Below are positions 1 through 6,748 of a DNA stretch of 10,162 nucleotides, piece after piece. Both the position numbers and the translations under genes were made by a program. Numbering within the stretch: the first letter of the stretch is position 1; each line of letters opens with the position of its first letter. The DNA is from Acetobacteraceae bacterium (GTDB lineage: Bacteria; Pseudomonadota; Alphaproteobacteria; Acetobacterales; Acetobacteraceae). The stretch spans positions 1 to 10,162 of the forward strand of contig DAICYU010000093.1 of NCBI GenBank assembly GCA_027311485.1, read 5' to 3'. The notes under the pieces are model-generated. The model was not told where the DNA came from, did not search any database, and worked only from the letters and a program-made list of their open reading frames with translations.

Positions 1-135
1 GCCGGCGGCCTCAAGGAAGGTGAAATGGTCGTGACCGACGGCATCCAGCGGGTACGTCCCGGCATGGTGGTCAGCCCGGGTCCGGCAAGCCCACCCATGT
101 CCGGGCCAGCCGGCGCCGGCGCGAGCAAGTCGTAG
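1..135 (+). CDS. RND efflux periplasmic adaptor (membrane-fusion protein), C-terminal end only
   Basis: Frame 1 is open from the first base to a TAG at 133-135, giving the last 44 residues of a protein that starts outside the window. The segment GGLKEGEMVVTDGIQRVRPG is the typical C-terminal membrane-proximal strand of AcrA/MexA-type adaptors, which usually reads GLxxGDxVVxxGxQxVRPGxxV. A Pro/Gly/Ala/Ser-rich tail follows, as is common at the end of this family. These adaptors are anchored in the inner membrane and span the periplasm, linking an RND pump to an outer-membrane channel. The stop lies only 2 nt before the ATG of an RND permease, so the two are almost certainly one operon with coupled translation. 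The family call rests on a short segment plus this context. The substrate cannot be inferred. Confidence 0.85.
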   Translation, partial: AGGLKEGEMVVTDGIQRVRPGMVVSPGPASPPMSGPAGAGASKS

Positions 136-137
136 CC

Positions 138-3100
138 ATGATCTCCTCGGTTTTTGTCGACCGGCCCAGGCTGGCGATTGTCATCGCCGTCCTCATGACC
201 CTCGCCGGGTCGTTGGCACTTCTGCGGATACCGGTTTCCCAGTTCCCGGACATCGTTCCGCCCCAGGTGACCGTTTCGGCCACCTTTCCGGGCGCATCCG
301 CCGCGGTGATGGAGCAGACGGTCGCGCAGCCGATCGAAGCGGCCGTCGTCGGCGTGGACAAGATGATCTACATGAAGTCGAACAGCGCGAACGACGGCAG
401 CTACACGCTGACCGTCAGCTTCGCGCTGGGAACCGACCCGGACATCGACGTCGTCAATGTCAACAATCGCGTGCAGCAGGCGATCGCCCGCCTGCCGGCC
501 GAGGTGCAGCATAGCGGCATCACCGTGCGCAAGCGGTCCTCCGCGATCCTGGAATTCCTTCAGTTCTACAGTGAAGGCGGTGAGAAAGACCCGCTGTTCA
601 TCAGTAATTACGTCACCATCAACGTTCTGGACCGTCTGGCGCGGACCCCGGGCGTGGGCGACGCAACGCTGTTCGGGCGCCTGGATTACTCCATGCGCAT
701 CTGGTTCAACATGGAAAAGCTGGTTGCGTTGAACCTGACGCCCGCGGACATCATCGCCGTCATTCAATCCCAGAACGTCCAGGCCGCCGTCGGGCGCATC
801 GGCGCCCGGCCGACCAGCGACGCAACCCAGTTCCAGCTCAGCGTGCAAACCCAGGGCCGCCTGACAACACCCCAAGAGTTCGGCAACATCGTTGTGCGGG
901 CCAACCCGGACGGGTCGATCCTGCGCATCAAGGATATCGCCCGAACCGAGCTCGGTGCCGCCAACAGCGATACGCTCAGCCGCCTGAACGGCAATCCGGC
1001 GGTGTCGATCGGCATCTATCTGGCCCCCGGATCGAACGCCGTGCAGACCTCCGCGCGGGTTGCCGCGGCGCTGAAAGATCTTTCAGTACGGTTTCCCCAC
1101 AGCATCAAGGCCCGGGTTTTTTACGACAGCAGCTCGTTCGTCGCCTCCACCATCACCGAGGTGATCAAAACCCTGCTGATCGCGTTCGCACTGGTTGTCG
1201 CCGTCGTCTTCGTGTTCCTGGGCAGCCTGCGGGCGACCATCATTCCAATGGTGGCGATACCGGTCAGCCTGATCGGCACGTTCGCCATCCTGCTGGCGTT
1301 CGGCATCTCGGCGAACACGATCTCCCTGCTGGCCATGGTGCTGGGCATCGGCGTGGTGGTCGACGACGCGATCGTCGTCGTTGAGAACGTCGAGCGCGTG
1401 ATGGCGTCGGAGCCTGACCTGACACCGGCGCAGGCGACCAAGAAGGCGATGGCGCAGATTACCGGGCCGGTGATCGCGATCTCCCTGGTGTTGCTGTCGG
1501 TGTTCGTGCCGGTCGCTCTGATCCCCGGCCTGTCCGGCACCCTGTTCCGGCAGTTCGCGATCACCATCAGCGTCGCCATGCTGCTGTCGGCCATCAACGC
1601 CCTGACGCTGTCGCCTGCCCTGTGCGCGCTGTTCCTGCGGCACACCCGCCGGCCGCGTGGACCGGTCGGCTGGATGCTGACCGGCATCGACAAGGTGCGA
1701 GACGGCTACGCGGCGGTGGTGACACGATTGCTGCGCGTCTCCGCGCTCTCGCTCTTGGTGCTGGCCGGTGCCGCTGCAGGCATTCTGCTGCTCGGGCGGA
1801 TCACCCCGGGCGGCTTCCTGCCGGAAGAAGATCAGGGGGCCATCTTTACCGTTGTGCAGCTACCGGACGGCGCCTCGGTCGAGCGGACCCGGAAGGTGGT
1901 CGAGCGGGTCGAGAACCTGATCCGGCCCATGCCGCAGGTTGAGGCCGTGTTGTCCATCGTCGGCTTCTCGCTGCTCGATGGCGGCAACCAGCCGAATGCG
2001 GCGTTCCTCGTCACCCGTTTGAAGCCATTCGATCAGCGACCCGGCCCGGCAAACGGCGTGCGCGCCGTGCTGGGGCATATCTTCGGTGCCGCCCAACAAA
2101 TACGCTCGGCGGTCGTCTTCCCGTTCAACCTGCCGCCGATCATCGGCCTGTCGACCAGCGGCGGCTTCGAATACCAGTTGGAGAACCTGGAAGGCCGTCC
2201 GCCGGAGGACATGGCGAGCGTCATGCAAGGCATGGTTGCCGCGGCGAACAAGGATCCACGGCTGGCCCGCGTGTTCTCGACGTTCACGTCATCCAACCCG
2301 TCGCTCTGGCTGGACATAGACCGGGAGAAGGCCCAGGCGCTTGGGCTTTCGATGTCGGATGTCTTCAACTCGCTCCAGGCGACCCTGGGCGGCTACTATG
2401 TCAATGACTTCAACCTGTTCGGACGCACCTGGCAGGTCAACGTCCAGGGTGACGCGAACGATCGCAGCGATCCCTCTGCAATTTACAAGATCTACGTGCG
2501 CAACAAGACCGGGGAGATGGTGCCGCTGCGGTCCATCGCCAATGTGCGCGTCCAACTCGGGCCGCAGGTGATCAGCCGGTACAACAACTACCGTAGCGTG
2601 ACCATCAATGGCGGTCCGCGACCGGGCGTTTCCTCTGGCGACGCGCTTGCGGCCATGGACCAGCTGTCACGAGTGACATTGCCCCCGGGCTATGCGTACG
2701 AATGGACCGGCACGGCATATCAGGAACGTGAGGCGGCCGGTCAGACGGTGTATCTGCTCGCGCTGGCGGCGCTGTTCGCCTACCTGTTCCTCGTTGCACT
2801 ATATGAAAGCTGGATGATCCCGATCCCGGTGCTGTTGTCGGTGATCGTTGGCGTTCTGGGTGCTTTTCTGGGCCTGCAGGCATTTGGGCTGCCGCTCGAC
2901 CTATATGCGCAAATCGGCATGGTCGTGCTGATCGCGCTGGCGGCCAAAAATGGTATTCTGATCGTAGAGTTCGCCAAGGAGCAGCGTGAGGCCGGATTGC
3001 CGATCCGGGAGGCTGCGGCGCTGGGCGCTCGCATGCGGATCAGGGCCGTCCTGATGACCTCGATCGCCTTCATCTTCGGCCTGATCCCGCTGGTGTGGGC

Positions 3101-3272
3101 CGAAGGTGCGGCGATGCTGAGCCGCCGGGGCGTCGGCACCGCCGTCTTTGGCGGGATGATCATCGCCAGCTCGGTCGGCGTATTCCTGATACCGATGCTG
3201 TATGTCGTGTTTCAGACCATGCGCGAATTCGTCAAACGGCATGCCCATCGCCGCCGGTCAGGCCACGCCTGA
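138..3272 (+). CDS. RND multidrug efflux permease, HAE1/AcrB family
   Basis: This is a complete 1044-residue protein, close to the roughly 1040-1050 of AcrB/MexB. It is an inner-membrane proton-driven trimeric pump that moves hydrophobic or amphiphilic compounds out through an adaptor and an outer-membrane channel. Visible hallmarks are the short cytoplasmic N-terminus before TM1 (about 10-29), the porter motif FPGAS (50-54), and TM4 with GVVVDDAIVVVENVER (405-420). D409 and D410 in TM4 match the AcrB proton-relay pair D407/D408. PGGFLPEEDQG follows the long TM7, and K937 in ALAAKNGILIVEFAKE matches AcrB K940. The final helices end with FGLIPLVWAEGA and a basic tail. All relay residues I checked are intact, so it should be functional. 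The start is the ATG 2 nt after the adaptor stop; there is no strong Shine-Dalgarno sequence, which suggests translational coupling. No TolC-type gene follows, because the next gene is convergent. The drug range is unknown. Confidence 0.96.
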   Translation: MISSVFVDRPRLAIVIAVLMTLAGSLALLRIPVSQFPDIVPPQVTVSATFPGASAAVMEQTVAQPIEAAVVGVDKMIYMKSNSANDGSYTLTVSFALGTDPDIDVVNVNNRVQQAIARLPAEVQHSGITVRKRSSAILEFLQFYSEGGEKDPLFISNYVTINVLDRLARTPGVGDATLFGRLDYSMRIWFNMEKLVALNLTPADIIAVIQSQNVQAAVGRIGARPTSDATQFQLSVQTQGRLTTPQEFGNIVVRANPDGSILRIKDIARTELGAANSDTLSRLNGNPAVSIGIYLAPGSNAVQTSARVAAALKDLSVRFPHSIKARVFYDSSSFVASTITEVIKTLLIAFALVVAVVFVFLGSLRATIIPMVAIPVSLIGTFAILLAFGISANTISLLAMVLGIGVVVDDAIVVVENVERVMASEPDLTPAQATKKAMAQITGPVIAISLVLLSVFVPVALIPGLSGTLFRQFAITISVAMLLSAINALTLSPALCALFLRHTRRPRGPVGWMLTGIDKVRDGYAAVVTRLLRVSALSLLVLAGAAAGILLLGRITPGGFLPEEDQGAIFTVVQLPDGASVERTRKVVERVENLIRPMPQVEAVLSIVGFSLLDGGNQPNAAFLVTRLKPFDQRPGPANGVRAVLGHIFGAAQQIRSAVVFPFNLPPIIGLSTSGGFEYQLENLEGRPPEDMASVMQGMVAAANKDPRLARVFSTFTSSNPSLWLDIDREKAQALGLSMSDVFNSLQATLGGYYVNDFNLFGRTWQVNVQGDANDRSDPSAIYKIYVRNKTGEMVPLRSIANVRVQLGPQVISRYNNYRSVTINGGPRPGVSSGDALAAMDQLSRVTLPPGYAYEWTGTAYQEREAAGQTVYLLALAALFAYLFLVALYESWMIPIPVLLSVIVGVLGAFLGLQAFGLPLDLYAQIGMVVLIALAAKNGILIVEFAKEQREAGLPIREAAALGARMRIRAVLMTSIAFIFGLIPLVWAEGAAMLSRRGVGTAVFGGMIIASSVGVFLIPMLYVVFQTMREFVKRHAHRRRSGHA

Positions 3273-3281
3273 CCGGCGGCG
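3249..3281. terminator. Strong hairpin over the permease stop codon, putative terminator at a convergent junction
   Basis: Positions 3249-3263 and 3267-3281 form a perfect 15-bp inverted repeat with a 3-nt loop (CAC). The arm reads GCCGCCGGTCAGGC and its complement contains the TGA stop of the RND gene. No T-run follows on either strand, so it is not a classic intrinsic terminator. It could be a bidirectional terminator, an mRNA-stabilising 3' end or a Rho-assisted stop between two genes whose stop codons are 18 nt apart. Confidence 0.6.
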
Positions 3282-3290
3282 GTCACAAGC

Positions 3291-3866
3291 CTACAGGCCA
3301 GACGGCAATGGCTTGGCGCCGGAGGCGGTACGCAGAATTCCGCCGGCTGCGGCAAGAAGCTGGCGGGTAATCATCAGCAGGACCAGGCCCGCGGTGTTGA
3401 CCAGAAACACATAGCCGACGACCGATGCGGTGAAGCCTGCGTCGCCACCCGGCAGCACGAACGACGCGGCATACAGCCCGGCCTGGTACACCACGAAGGC
3501 GGCGATGAAGGCGAAGCCAACTGACAGAGCAGCAGAGCGGGCGGGCGGAAGCGCCATGACGGCAAGAACCGCGAGGCTGGCGGACATTCCGATCGCCACG
3601 CCCCAGGCCGCGCTGTCCCAGGTCCAGGGATAGCCCAGCAGGAAATAGCCGATCGCCTGGTTGGCGGCCCATGCCGCTGCGACCACGGCTAGTGCCTGAT
3701 AACGCCGGTAGGTCAGGGCAGCCAGGGTGGCCAGGGCGGCGAACGGCGTGGCACAGGCGAAAAGCGCGCTAAGGCACACGCAGCCGGCAACGATGACAGC
3801 CGTCGATACCGGCTGGGAAAACGCCCCCGCCCTCGGCTTGCTGTCCGGGCTCAGTATGGTCGTCAT
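3291..3866 (-). CDS. Small polytopic membrane protein of unknown function
   Basis: This is a 191-residue hydrophobic protein with five or six predicted membrane segments by eye (about 19-37, 38-53, 57-78, 87-107, 112-138 and 145-168). The loops are short, the N-terminus is polar, and the C-terminal tail after residue 176 is short and mildly basic. A distinctive loop, GYFLLGYPWTWDSAAWG, joins TM3 and TM4, and its aromatic and acidic residues could contribute to a substrate site. I do not recognise the family with confidence and see no ATP-binding or catalytic motif. The frame is open up to 4046, but I start it at the ATG at 3866. GAGGA lies 9 nt upstream, and the extra 60 residues would be polar, low in structure and basic, unlike a membrane-protein leader. 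It is convergent with the RND pump and lies about 180 bp downstream of a CoA-transferase on the same strand, so it may have its own promoter. Confidence 0.8.
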   Translation of the reverse strand: MTTILSPDSKPRAGAFSQPVSTAVIVAGCVCLSALFACATPFAALATLAALTYRRYQALAVVAAAWAANQAIGYFLLGYPWTWDSAAWGVAIGMSASLAVLAVMALPPARSAALSVGFAFIAAFVVYQAGLYAASFVLPGGDAGFTASVVGYVFLVNTAGLVLLMITRQLLAAAGGILRTASGAKPLPSGL

Positions 3867-3934
3867 TTCGGTTAGTCCTCTTTCGGATATTTGATGAACG
3901 GAGCGGTCGTTGTTCCGAGCCAGGAAATAGCGCA

Positions 3935-3964
3935 GATGCCGCCGGGACGCCATTGATGCCGCCG
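3935..3964. repeat. Two 10-bp direct repeats 20 bp apart upstream of the membrane-protein gene
   Basis: GATGCCGCCG occurs at 3935-3944 and again at 3955-3964, exactly 20 bp apart start to start, or about two helical turns. It lies 69-98 bp upstream of the ATG at 3866, in the 183-bp gap 3867-4049 that otherwise holds nothing I recognise. This placement suits an activator or repressor site for the membrane-protein gene, but a chance repeat in GC-rich DNA is possible. Confidence 0.3.
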
Positions 3965-4049
3965 AGCGGTGTCGGTGCGAGGGGGAAGGATCGGCGTAGG
4001 CTGAACGAAGCGGGGCGGAACATGCTGCCTCACCCGGCGGATTCACCTG

Positions 4050-5267
4050 CTAACCGACCACCTTCGCCTCTTTCAGGTGAAGGACGCGGCCGTGATCATA
4101 GCGCAGCCATTCGGTGAGCACCTCCTCAGTGTGCTGCCCCAGCAATGGGGCCGGCGTGACTTCGGGGACTTTGCCGCCGAAGCGGACCGGCCACCCCGTC
4201 ATCGCATAGTCACCGATTGCGGGGTGCTGCATTGTCTGGCGGACGCCCCGCTGCTGGAACGTCTCATCGTTGGCGAGTTCCATGGTGTCCAGCACGGCAC
4301 CGGCGGGAATTGCCGCGTCGCCCACACGTCGCATGGCCGTGTGCTTGTCATGCTGGATCGTCCATTCCGATACGATTTGATCGACCAGTTGTCGGTGTTC
4401 GGTTCTGGCGGCCGGCGTCGCAAAACGGGGATCATCGATCAGGTCCGTGCGTCCGATGACCTTCAGCAGGCGCGTCCAATGCTCGGGGTTCGCGGCGCTT
4501 GTGTAGATATAGACGTAGTCGTTCGGGCCACCGCCGGCGCAGGGATACACACCGATTGGCGGATTGCCGCCGCCGACTGTCCTGGATCCGGCGCGAGGCG
4601 CGGGCTTGCCGGTCCGCTCCATGTACGTGAAGGCATTGCGAATATAGTGCAGGATCGCATCCTGCATGGCGACCTGAAGCAGTTCGCCCTCCCCGGTGCG
4701 CAGGCGCCGCACATAGGCACCGAGGATGGAAACAGCCATCAACATTCCCGTGCCAGTATCCCCGATGGTCGCACCCGGCTTGCAGGGCGGCCCATCTTCC
4801 TCCCCGGTGATCGACATCAGGCCGCCGCATGCCTGCGCGATCATGTCGAACGCCAGGTTTTTCTCAAACGGGCTGCCGGTTCCAAAGCCCTTGACCTGGC
4901 AATAGATGATAGCCGGATTCAGGTCGCGGATGACTTCGTAGCCCAATCCGAGCCGTTCAATCACACCGGGCGCGAAGTTCTCGATCATCACGTCAGCGGT
5001 TGCCGCGAGTTCCTTGACCAGGGCCAGACCGCGCGGGTCCTTGATGTTGACGGTCACCGATCGCTTGTTGGCGTTATATTGCAGGAAGTAGAACGCGTCC
5101 TTGGCGGATTTGCCGCCAACCGATCGGCCGGGATCGCCCACGCCGGGATTCTCGATCTTCACCACATCGGCGCCCATCCATGCCAGGGCCTCGGTGCATG
5201 ACGGACCAGCCTCAAATTGCGTGAGATCGAGGATCTTTAGGCCGGCAAGGCAATTCTCTCCGCTCAT
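4050..5267 (-). CDS. CaiB/BaiF family III CoA-transferase, formyl-CoA-transferase-like
   Basis: This is a 405-residue cytoplasmic enzyme of normal family length that moves CoA between an acyl-CoA donor and a carboxylic acid. The N-terminus LAGLKILDLTQFEAGPSCTE, followed by MGADVVKIE, is the class III CoA-binding signature. NANKRSVTVNIKDPRG, ADVMIENFAPGVIERLG and LNPAIIYCQVKGFG come next in the expected order. D170 in IGDTGTGM aligns with the catalytic Asp169 of Oxalobacter Frc. VGGGNPPIGVYP matches the Frc glycine-rich loop, and the C-terminus ends with APLLGQHTEEVL. Resemblance to Frc runs along the whole length, but Frc Gln17 is Glu here (E19), so I do not assign oxalate as substrate. No oxalyl-CoA decarboxylase is nearby. 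The frame is open to 5465; I chose the ATG at 5267 because it gives the standard family N-terminus. A modest AGGGG lies about 13 nt upstream. Confidence 0.93.
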   Translation of the reverse strand: MSGENCLAGLKILDLTQFEAGPSCTEALAWMGADVVKIENPGVGDPGRSVGGKSAKDAFYFLQYNANKRSVTVNIKDPRGLALVKELAATADVMIENFAPGVIERLGLGYEVIRDLNPAIIYCQVKGFGTGSPFEKNLAFDMIAQACGGLMSITGEEDGPPCKPGATIGDTGTGMLMAVSILGAYVRRLRTGEGELLQVAMQDAILHYIRNAFTYMERTGKPAPRAGSRTVGGGNPPIGVYPCAGGGPNDYVYIYTSAANPEHWTRLLKVIGRTDLIDDPRFATPAARTEHRQLVDQIVSEWTIQHDKHTAMRRVGDAAIPAGAVLDTMELANDETFQQRGVRQTMQHPAIGDYAMTGWPVRFGGKVPEVTPAPLLGQHTEEVLTEWLRYDHGRVLHLKEAKVVG

Positions 5268-5351
5268 GACCCATTCCGCCCCTGATAATTGTTGGCAAAA
5301 GCCTAGGCCCAGGAACATCGGGACGTCCAGTTGGCGGGTGGCGGACAGGCT

Positions 5352-5372
5352 GAACCGCCGGGCCGAACCGCC
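5352..5372. repeat. 8-bp direct repeat, period 13, in the divergent promoter region
   Basis: GAACCGCC occurs at 5352-5359 and 5365-5372 with a GGGCC spacer. It lies in the 175-bp region 5268-5442 between the divergent CoA-transferase and the 94-aa gene. The same region has two 8-bp palindromes, GCCTAGGC (5301-5308) and GGACGTCC (5321-5328), 20 bp apart. Such repeats often mark regulator sites, but no known operator is matched. Confidence 0.25.
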
Positions 5373-5380
5373 CGACTGGC

Positions 5381-5386
5381 ATTGTA
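5381..5386 (-). promoter_or_regulatory. Candidate -10 element for the CoA-transferase gene at 4050-5267
   Basis: On the minus strand this hexamer reads TACAAT, matching five of six bases of the sigma-70 -10 consensus. It lies 114 nt upstream of the ATG at 5267. No good -35 box is seen at 16-18 bp spacing, so the call is weak. Confidence 0.2.
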
Positions 5387-5397
5387 ACACGAGATAT

Positions 5398-5417
5398 GGG
5401 AAGTTTCTTGCCTTCCC
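5398..5417. repeat. Inverted repeat just upstream of the 94-aa gene
   Basis: GGGAAG (5398-5403) and CTTCCC (5412-5417) form a 6-bp inverted repeat around an 8-nt spacer. It ends 25 nt before the ATG at 5443. It could be an operator or a 5'-UTR hairpin; chance occurrence cannot be excluded. Confidence 0.25.
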
Positions 5418-5442
5418 CGTTGAGGAAAGCCAGCCTTTAGAG

Positions 5443-5727
5443 ATGGTGGAGCCTGTCAGTCTCAACAGCTACCGTGACGACCGCCTATGGGCTGTCGTCG
5501 CGTCGATTGGCCGAACATCGCGGGTTGCCGAAGTATTCACCAGCCGCCTGGCAGCCCTGGCCGATCAGGCGTGGCGGGAGCAGCAGGTCAAAGCCTATGC
5601 CGCCTTTCTGGGCAATACCCGCCAACCGACGCCGTCCTACAGTGTCAAGCCGATCAAACGATCGGACCTCCCCAGAGCCTGGAGACCGCTGCCTGCTCTG
5701 GGCTTCCTGAACGGTAAGCTGATGTAG
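5443..5727 (+). CDS. Small protein of unknown function, 94 aa
   Basis: The ATG at 5443 opens a 94-residue protein that ends at TAG 5725-5727. I do not recognise a named family. The first half (about 12-57) reads as amphipathic helices with DRLWAVVASIGRTSRVAEVF and AWREQQVKAYAAFLGN. The second half is Pro-rich and basic (QPTPSYSVKP, then LPRAWRPLPALGFLNG), which looks like a constrained soluble domain rather than random translation. There is no signal peptide, membrane helix or catalytic motif. The frame stays open upstream to 5101, but that part lies antisense to the CoA-transferase and is low-quality sequence, so I exclude it. The Shine-Dalgarno is weak: GAGGAAAG lies 13 nt upstream of the ATG. 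The gene diverges from the CoA-transferase and converges on parB, so it should be monocistronic. Confidence 0.65.
   Translation: MVEPVSLNSYRDDRLWAVVASIGRTSRVAEVFTSRLAALADQAWREQQVKAYAAFLGNTRQPTPSYSVKPIKRSDLPRAWRPLPALGFLNGKLM
5671..5702 (+). other. Stem-loop inside the 3' part of the 94-aa gene
   Basis: CCCAGAGC (5671-5678) pairs perfectly with GCTCTGGG (5695-5702) around a 16-nt loop. It starts about 55 nt before the stop codon. It may be a codon-driven coincidence or a 3'-end stabilising structure. Confidence 0.25.
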
Positions 5728-5784
5728 GGCCCGCGGCCCCTCTCATTGTCGCCAAGGGTGATCAACACCATACGATTTAGCCAG

Positions 5785-5850
5785 CCGGGTTGGGTTACCA
5801 CGACCCGGGTGGCAAGCCCCCTGAAGCATGGTTCACGCCGGTCGGCCGGC
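5785..5850. terminator. Short hairpins between the convergent 94-aa gene and parB
   Basis: The 127-bp gap 5728-5854 holds CCGGGT (5785-5790) pairing with ACCCGG (5803-5808) across a 12-nt loop. It also holds GCCGG (5837-5841) pairing with CCGGC (5846-5850) across TCGG, 4 nt beyond the parB stop. Neither has a T-run. They are weak terminator candidates, one for each strand. Nothing else is recognisable in the gap. Confidence 0.3.
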
Positions 5851-5854
5851 CTGA

Positions 5855-6748
5855 CTATTCCTCGGCCGTCATCGGCTCCGGCTTACGGATAAGCCGGTTG
5901 ACCAGATCTTCCAACTGAAGCGAATCGCGGAACTGAACGCTCAACTCGCCGCCACCTTTGCGTGTGGTGGTGATGCTGACACGGCAGCCAATGGCTTCGC
6001 TCACCTGCCGTTCAAGATCGACCAGATCAGGCTGTTTGGTCGACGGGCGGCGCTCGGCGCCTCTGCCGGCGATGGCCTTGGCAACCAAGGTTTCGATCTG
6101 TCGTACCGACAACGCCCGCTTGATGATCTGCTCTGCCAGTACTTCAGGATTCGGCGCGCTCAGCAGCGCCCGCGCATGTCCAGACGTCAGGGCGCCGGAC
6201 CGGATCTCGTTCTTGATCGGGTCCGGCAGCTTCAGCAGGCGGATGGTGTTGCCGATATGGCTGCGGGACTTGCTGACGGCGTACCCCAGCGCTTCGTGGG
6301 TCAAGCCAAAATCGTCCAGCAGCCGTTGAAAGCCCTCGGCCTCCTCAAGCGGGTTCAGATCCTGGCGTTGCAGGTTCTCGACCAGGGCGACAATCGCGGC
6401 ATCGCTGTCGTCCAGGTCCCGCCGCATCGCCGGTATTTCGGTCAGGCCCGCAAGGGTCGCCGCACGAAACCGACGCTCACCGGCGACGATCTGATAGCGA
6501 TCTTCGGCGGTCGGATGCGGTCTGACCAAAATCGGCTGCAGCACGCCCTGCACCCGGATCGAGTCGGCGAGACTTTCCAGTTCCTCCGCGTTGAAGCTGG
6601 TCCGCGGCTGGAACGGGTTGGGGTCGATCTGATCGACCGGAAGCGGGATGATGGTATTTGCCTGATCGGCGGACGCCTGCGGTGCGCTGTCACCAAGCAG
6701 CGCCGCCAAGCCACGGCCCAGCCGCGGCGGCACGTTCTTGCTAGCCAT
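5855..6748 (-). CDS. parB: ParB/Spo0J family chromosome-partitioning protein
   Basis: This is a 297-residue CTP-dependent DNA clamp that loads at parS sites and spreads along DNA to organise the origin region for segregation by ParA. The N-terminus carries LGRGLAALLGD (10-20), the conserved ParA-interaction motif. The ParB/Sulfiredoxin fold follows, with DPNPFQPR (42-49), RYQIVAGERRFRAA (84-97, including the GERR CTP-binding box) and VENLQRQDLNPLEEA (123-137). A helix-turn-helix lies around 149-175 (LTHEALGYAVSKSRSHIGNTI) and a C-terminal dimerisation domain around 240-290. Length and domain order are normal for chromosomal ParB. Its ATG overlaps the parA stop by 8 nt (ATGGCTAG), a coupled arrangement with no separate strong ribosome site. 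I see no parS-like palindrome in this window. Confidence 0.97.
   Translation of the reverse strand: MASKNVPPRLGRGLAALLGDSAPQASADQANTIIPLPVDQIDPNPFQPRTSFNAEELESLADSIRVQGVLQPILVRPHPTAEDRYQIVAGERRFRAATLAGLTEIPAMRRDLDDSDAAIVALVENLQRQDLNPLEEAEGFQRLLDDFGLTHEALGYAVSKSRSHIGNTIRLLKLPDPIKNEIRSGALTSGHARALLSAPNPEVLAEQIIKRALSVRQIETLVAKAIAGRGAERRPSTKQPDLVDLERQVSEAIGCRVSITTTRKGGGELSVQFRDSLQLEDLVNRLIRKPEPMTAEE

Noticed and set aside
1083..1693. Two overlapping minus-strand frames of about 190 codons inside the RND permease
   Set aside because: They are complements of hydrophobic transmembrane codons, giving His/Asp/Arg-rich or low-information translations with no domain.
3867..4049. Possible cobalamin riboswitch upstream of the membrane protein (GGTGAATCC near the 5' end of the leader)
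   Set aside because: The rest of the conserved core and a proper B12 box are missing on this strand. The similarity is limited to a few bases.
4077..5201. Long plus-strand open frame of 374 codons antisense to the first CoA-transferase
   Set aside because: It is an exact shadow of a clear family III CoA-transferase in GC-rich DNA. The translation has no coherent domain and is rich in Arg, Gly and His.
5101..5442. 5' extension of the 94-aa gene to an upstream ATG at 5101
   Set aside because: The extra part is antisense to the CoA-transferase N-terminus and reads as low-complexity sequence. The ATG at 5443 gives a compact protein.
5675..5693. Sequence resembling a B12 box (GCCTGGAGACCGCTGCC)
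   Set aside because: It lies inside a coding region near its 3' end, contains an insertion and a mismatch against the box, and has no upstream riboswitch core.
5728..5854. Search for a parS site next to parB
   Set aside because: GTTCACG at about 5831 is only a fragment. No palindrome close to the bacterial parS consensus was found here or elsewhere in the window.
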